A DNA stretch of 64,000 bases from Sterolibacterium sp964437515 (GTDB lineage Bacteria; Pseudomonadota; Gammaproteobacteria; Burkholderiales; Rhodocyclaceae), in NCBI GenBank assembly GCA_964437515.1, contig CAYTHB010000003.1:1-64000 (forward strand), in the 5' to 3' direction. Positions 62,709 through 64,000 of this stretch are shown piece after piece (position 1 is the stretch's first letter; every line of letters starts with the position of its first letter). The translations under genes were made by a program, and so were the position numbers. A model generated the notes under the pieces. It was not told the DNA's origin, did no database searches, and saw only the letters and a list, made by a program, of their open reading frames with translations.

Positions 62709-63640
62709 GCGGAATAACGGCCACATCTTTACTCGCCAGCCTGCTGGTGGGGGTACTACTGGATCGGCTGATCGGTGAGCCGCGCCGCTGGCATCCCCTG
62801 GCAGGGTTTGGTCGCTTAGCCGAATACGGTGAAAAGTTCTTGCGATACGGTGCACCGGGGCACGCGCTGGGCAATCGCTTGCGCGGCTTGCTCGCCTGGA
62901 GCCTGTTGATCGTGCCATTGGTCGCCTTGGCCGCATACTTTGCACATCCCATACTGGATGCGCTACTGCTTGGCTTTGCCCTGGGCGGGCGCAGCCTGAC
63001 CGAACATGCCCAGGCCATCGCCACACCATTGCGCGAAGGCCGACTCGATGCAGCTCGCCTAGCCGTGGGTCAAATCGTCTCACGCGATACGGACACGCTC
63101 GATGCAGAAGGCGTGGCCAAGGCGGCCGTCGAATCGGTACTGGAAAATGGCAATGACGCGCTCTTCGCCGCGCTGTTCTGGTTTCTTGTCGCCGGGGGTG
63201 CCGGTGTGCTGCTCTATCGTCTGGCCAACACACTGGATGCGATGTGGGGTTACCGCGACACACGTCGCCTCTACTTTGGCTGGGCCGCGGCGCGCATCGA
63301 CGATCTGCTCAATCTCATCCCGGCACGCCTGACGGCGCTGACCTATGCACTGCTCGGCCACACTCGCCTGGCACTCGCCTGCTGGCGCACGCAGGCACCG
63401 GCCTGGAGCAGCCCGAACGCTGGGCCAGTGATGGCCGCCGGCGCAGGGGCACTGAACATCCGCCTAGGCGGCGCGGCGCGCTACCATGGCACAACAGAAA
63501 CGCGCCCCGCCCTCGGCTGCGGCTCGGCGGCTCAGGCACTGGACATTCCACGCGCACTGCGCTTGGTCGAACAGGGCGTATGGCTGTGGCTGCTGCTGTC
63601 GGTTCTGGCATGGGTGGGGAGGAGTCTTCTGCATGCTTGA
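62705..63640 (+). CDS. cbiB: Adenosylcobinamide-phosphate synthase
   Basis: A 311-residue CbiB/CobD integral membrane enzyme that attaches aminopropanol phosphate. Motifs: LVGVLLDRLIGEPRRWHPLAGFGRLAE, VSRDTDTLDAEGVAKAAVESVLENGNDALFAALFW and AGALNIRLGGAARYHGTTETRP. Hydrophobic segments are visible near residues 60-80 and at the C-terminus. The end overlaps cobC by eight bases. Confidence 0.94.
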   Translation: MSGITATSLLASLLVGVLLDRLIGEPRRWHPLAGFGRLAEYGEKFLRYGAPGHALGNRLRGLLAWSLLIVPLVALAAYFAHPILDALLLGFALGGRSLTEHAQAIATPLREGRLDAARLAVGQIVSRDTDTLDAEGVAKAAVESVLENGNDALFAALFWFLVAGGAGVLLYRLANTLDAMWGYRDTRRLYFGWAAARIDDLLNLIPARLTALTYALLGHTRLALACWRTQAPAWSSPNAGPVMAAGAGALNIRLGGAARYHGTTETRPALGCGSAAQALDIPRALRLVEQGVWLWLLLSVLAWVGRSLLHA

Positions 63641-64000
63641 ACACGGTGGTTGCCTGCACGCCGCCGCGCGTGCATGGGGAATACCCCATGCGGAATGGCT
63701 GGATCTGTCCACCGGCATCGCGCCCTGGCCTTATCCTGTGCCCCCGTTGCCCGCCCATGTCTGGCAACGACTCCCCGAAGATGACGACGGCTTAACCGAT
63801 GCCGCTCGTCGTCATTACGGCGCGGCTCATCTGCTACCCGTCGCCGGAAGCCAAGCCGCCATTCAACGCTTGCCGCACCTGCTCCCTCCAGCGCGGGTTG
63901 CCATGCCCTCTCCCCTGTATGCCGAACATGGAGCAGCCTGGCAGGGAGCTGGGCATCATCTCGTCAGTTGGGCTGAAGGGAATGAAGGGGCTGAATATGC
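63633..64000 (+). CDS. cobC: Threonine-phosphate decarboxylase (3' truncated by the window)
   Basis: Begins MLEHGGCLHAAARAWGIPHAEWLDLSTGIAPWPYP, the CobC/CobD aminotransferase-fold start that binds PLP and makes aminopropanol phosphate. VAGSQAAIQRLPHLL is the substrate-loop region. Only 122 residues are in the window; the PLP lysine lies beyond it. Confidence 0.9.
   Translation, partial: MLEHGGCLHAAARAWGIPHAEWLDLSTGIAPWPYPVPPLPAHVWQRLPEDDDGLTDAARRHYGAAHLLPVAGSQAAIQRLPHLLPPARVAMPSPLYAEHGAAWQGAGHHLVSWAEGNEGAEY

Overview
The window looks like a chromosomal segment of a moderately GC-rich betaproteobacterium, possibly a chemolithotroph. The evidence is gene content: a gmk-rpoZ-spoT cluster followed by a DUF3460 gene, a pcm-rhodanese-tolC operon, an EIIA-HPr-EI phosphotransfer operon, the ATP-grasp (ferrooxidans-type) gshA next to gshB, a FimV-like protein, and rpoD with a CAU-anticodon tRNA directly downstream. 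Species cannot be fixed from the sequence alone.

Region 1 (1-825) is the 3' part of ychF. Region 2 (about 808-21771) is a roughly 21-kb genomic island. It starts with a P4-like tyrosine integrase. It is bracketed by a 15-bp near-identical sequence at the ychF 3' end and at 21757-21771. Inside these lie 52-bp terminal repeats at equal internal spacing, each carrying doubled TGGGGGCA boxes. The left half of the island is a type I restriction-modification operon (HTH protein, hsdR, hsdM, hsdS) continuing without a break into an AAA ATPase, an HNH-like protein (a Septu-like pair) and a RhuM-family protein. The right half holds two AlpA-like regulators, an unknown small protein, a probable HUH rolling-circle-type Rep, a beta-CASP metallo-hydrolase, a PcfJ-like protein, an ArdC-like antirestriction zincin, an HTH/PIN toxin-antitoxin pair, a HEPN-like protein and a PD-(D/E)XK-like protein.

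Region 3 (21826-24739), just right of the island, carries hipBA and a class II Fic protein with palindromic promoter elements. Region 4 (24752-42710) is mostly core chromosome: apbE-gshB-gshA, a class III cyclase fused to a degenerate hemerythrin domain, gmk-rpoZ-spoT, DUF3460, pcm-rhodanese-tolC, a small cytochrome c, FimV-like, the PTS relay, a class V aminotransferase and an ArsC-family protein. Region 5 (about 42750-46185) is a small accessory islet between two similar hairpins beside the tRNA. It contains a helicase remnant, a DUF4143-type ATPase, a recombinase remnant and a GNAT/DUF1778 toxin-antitoxin pair. Region 6 is the tRNA and rpoD.

Region 7 (48600-64000) is a cobalamin locus with two cobalamin riboswitches. 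The first precedes cobO, a cbiM-like permease, cobM, cbiX, cobH, cbiD, cobL, cobI, cbiG and cobJ, which are tightly overlapping. The second precedes a TonB-dependent receptor, cobB, bluB, cbiB and a truncated cobC. CbiX, CbiD and CbiG indicate the early-cobalt (anaerobic-type) corrin route, while BluB is an oxygen-dependent lower-ligand synthase, so the locus is mosaic. No corrin reductase (CobK/CbiJ), CobQ/CbiP or nucleotide-loop assembly genes are in the window. They may lie beyond its right edge.
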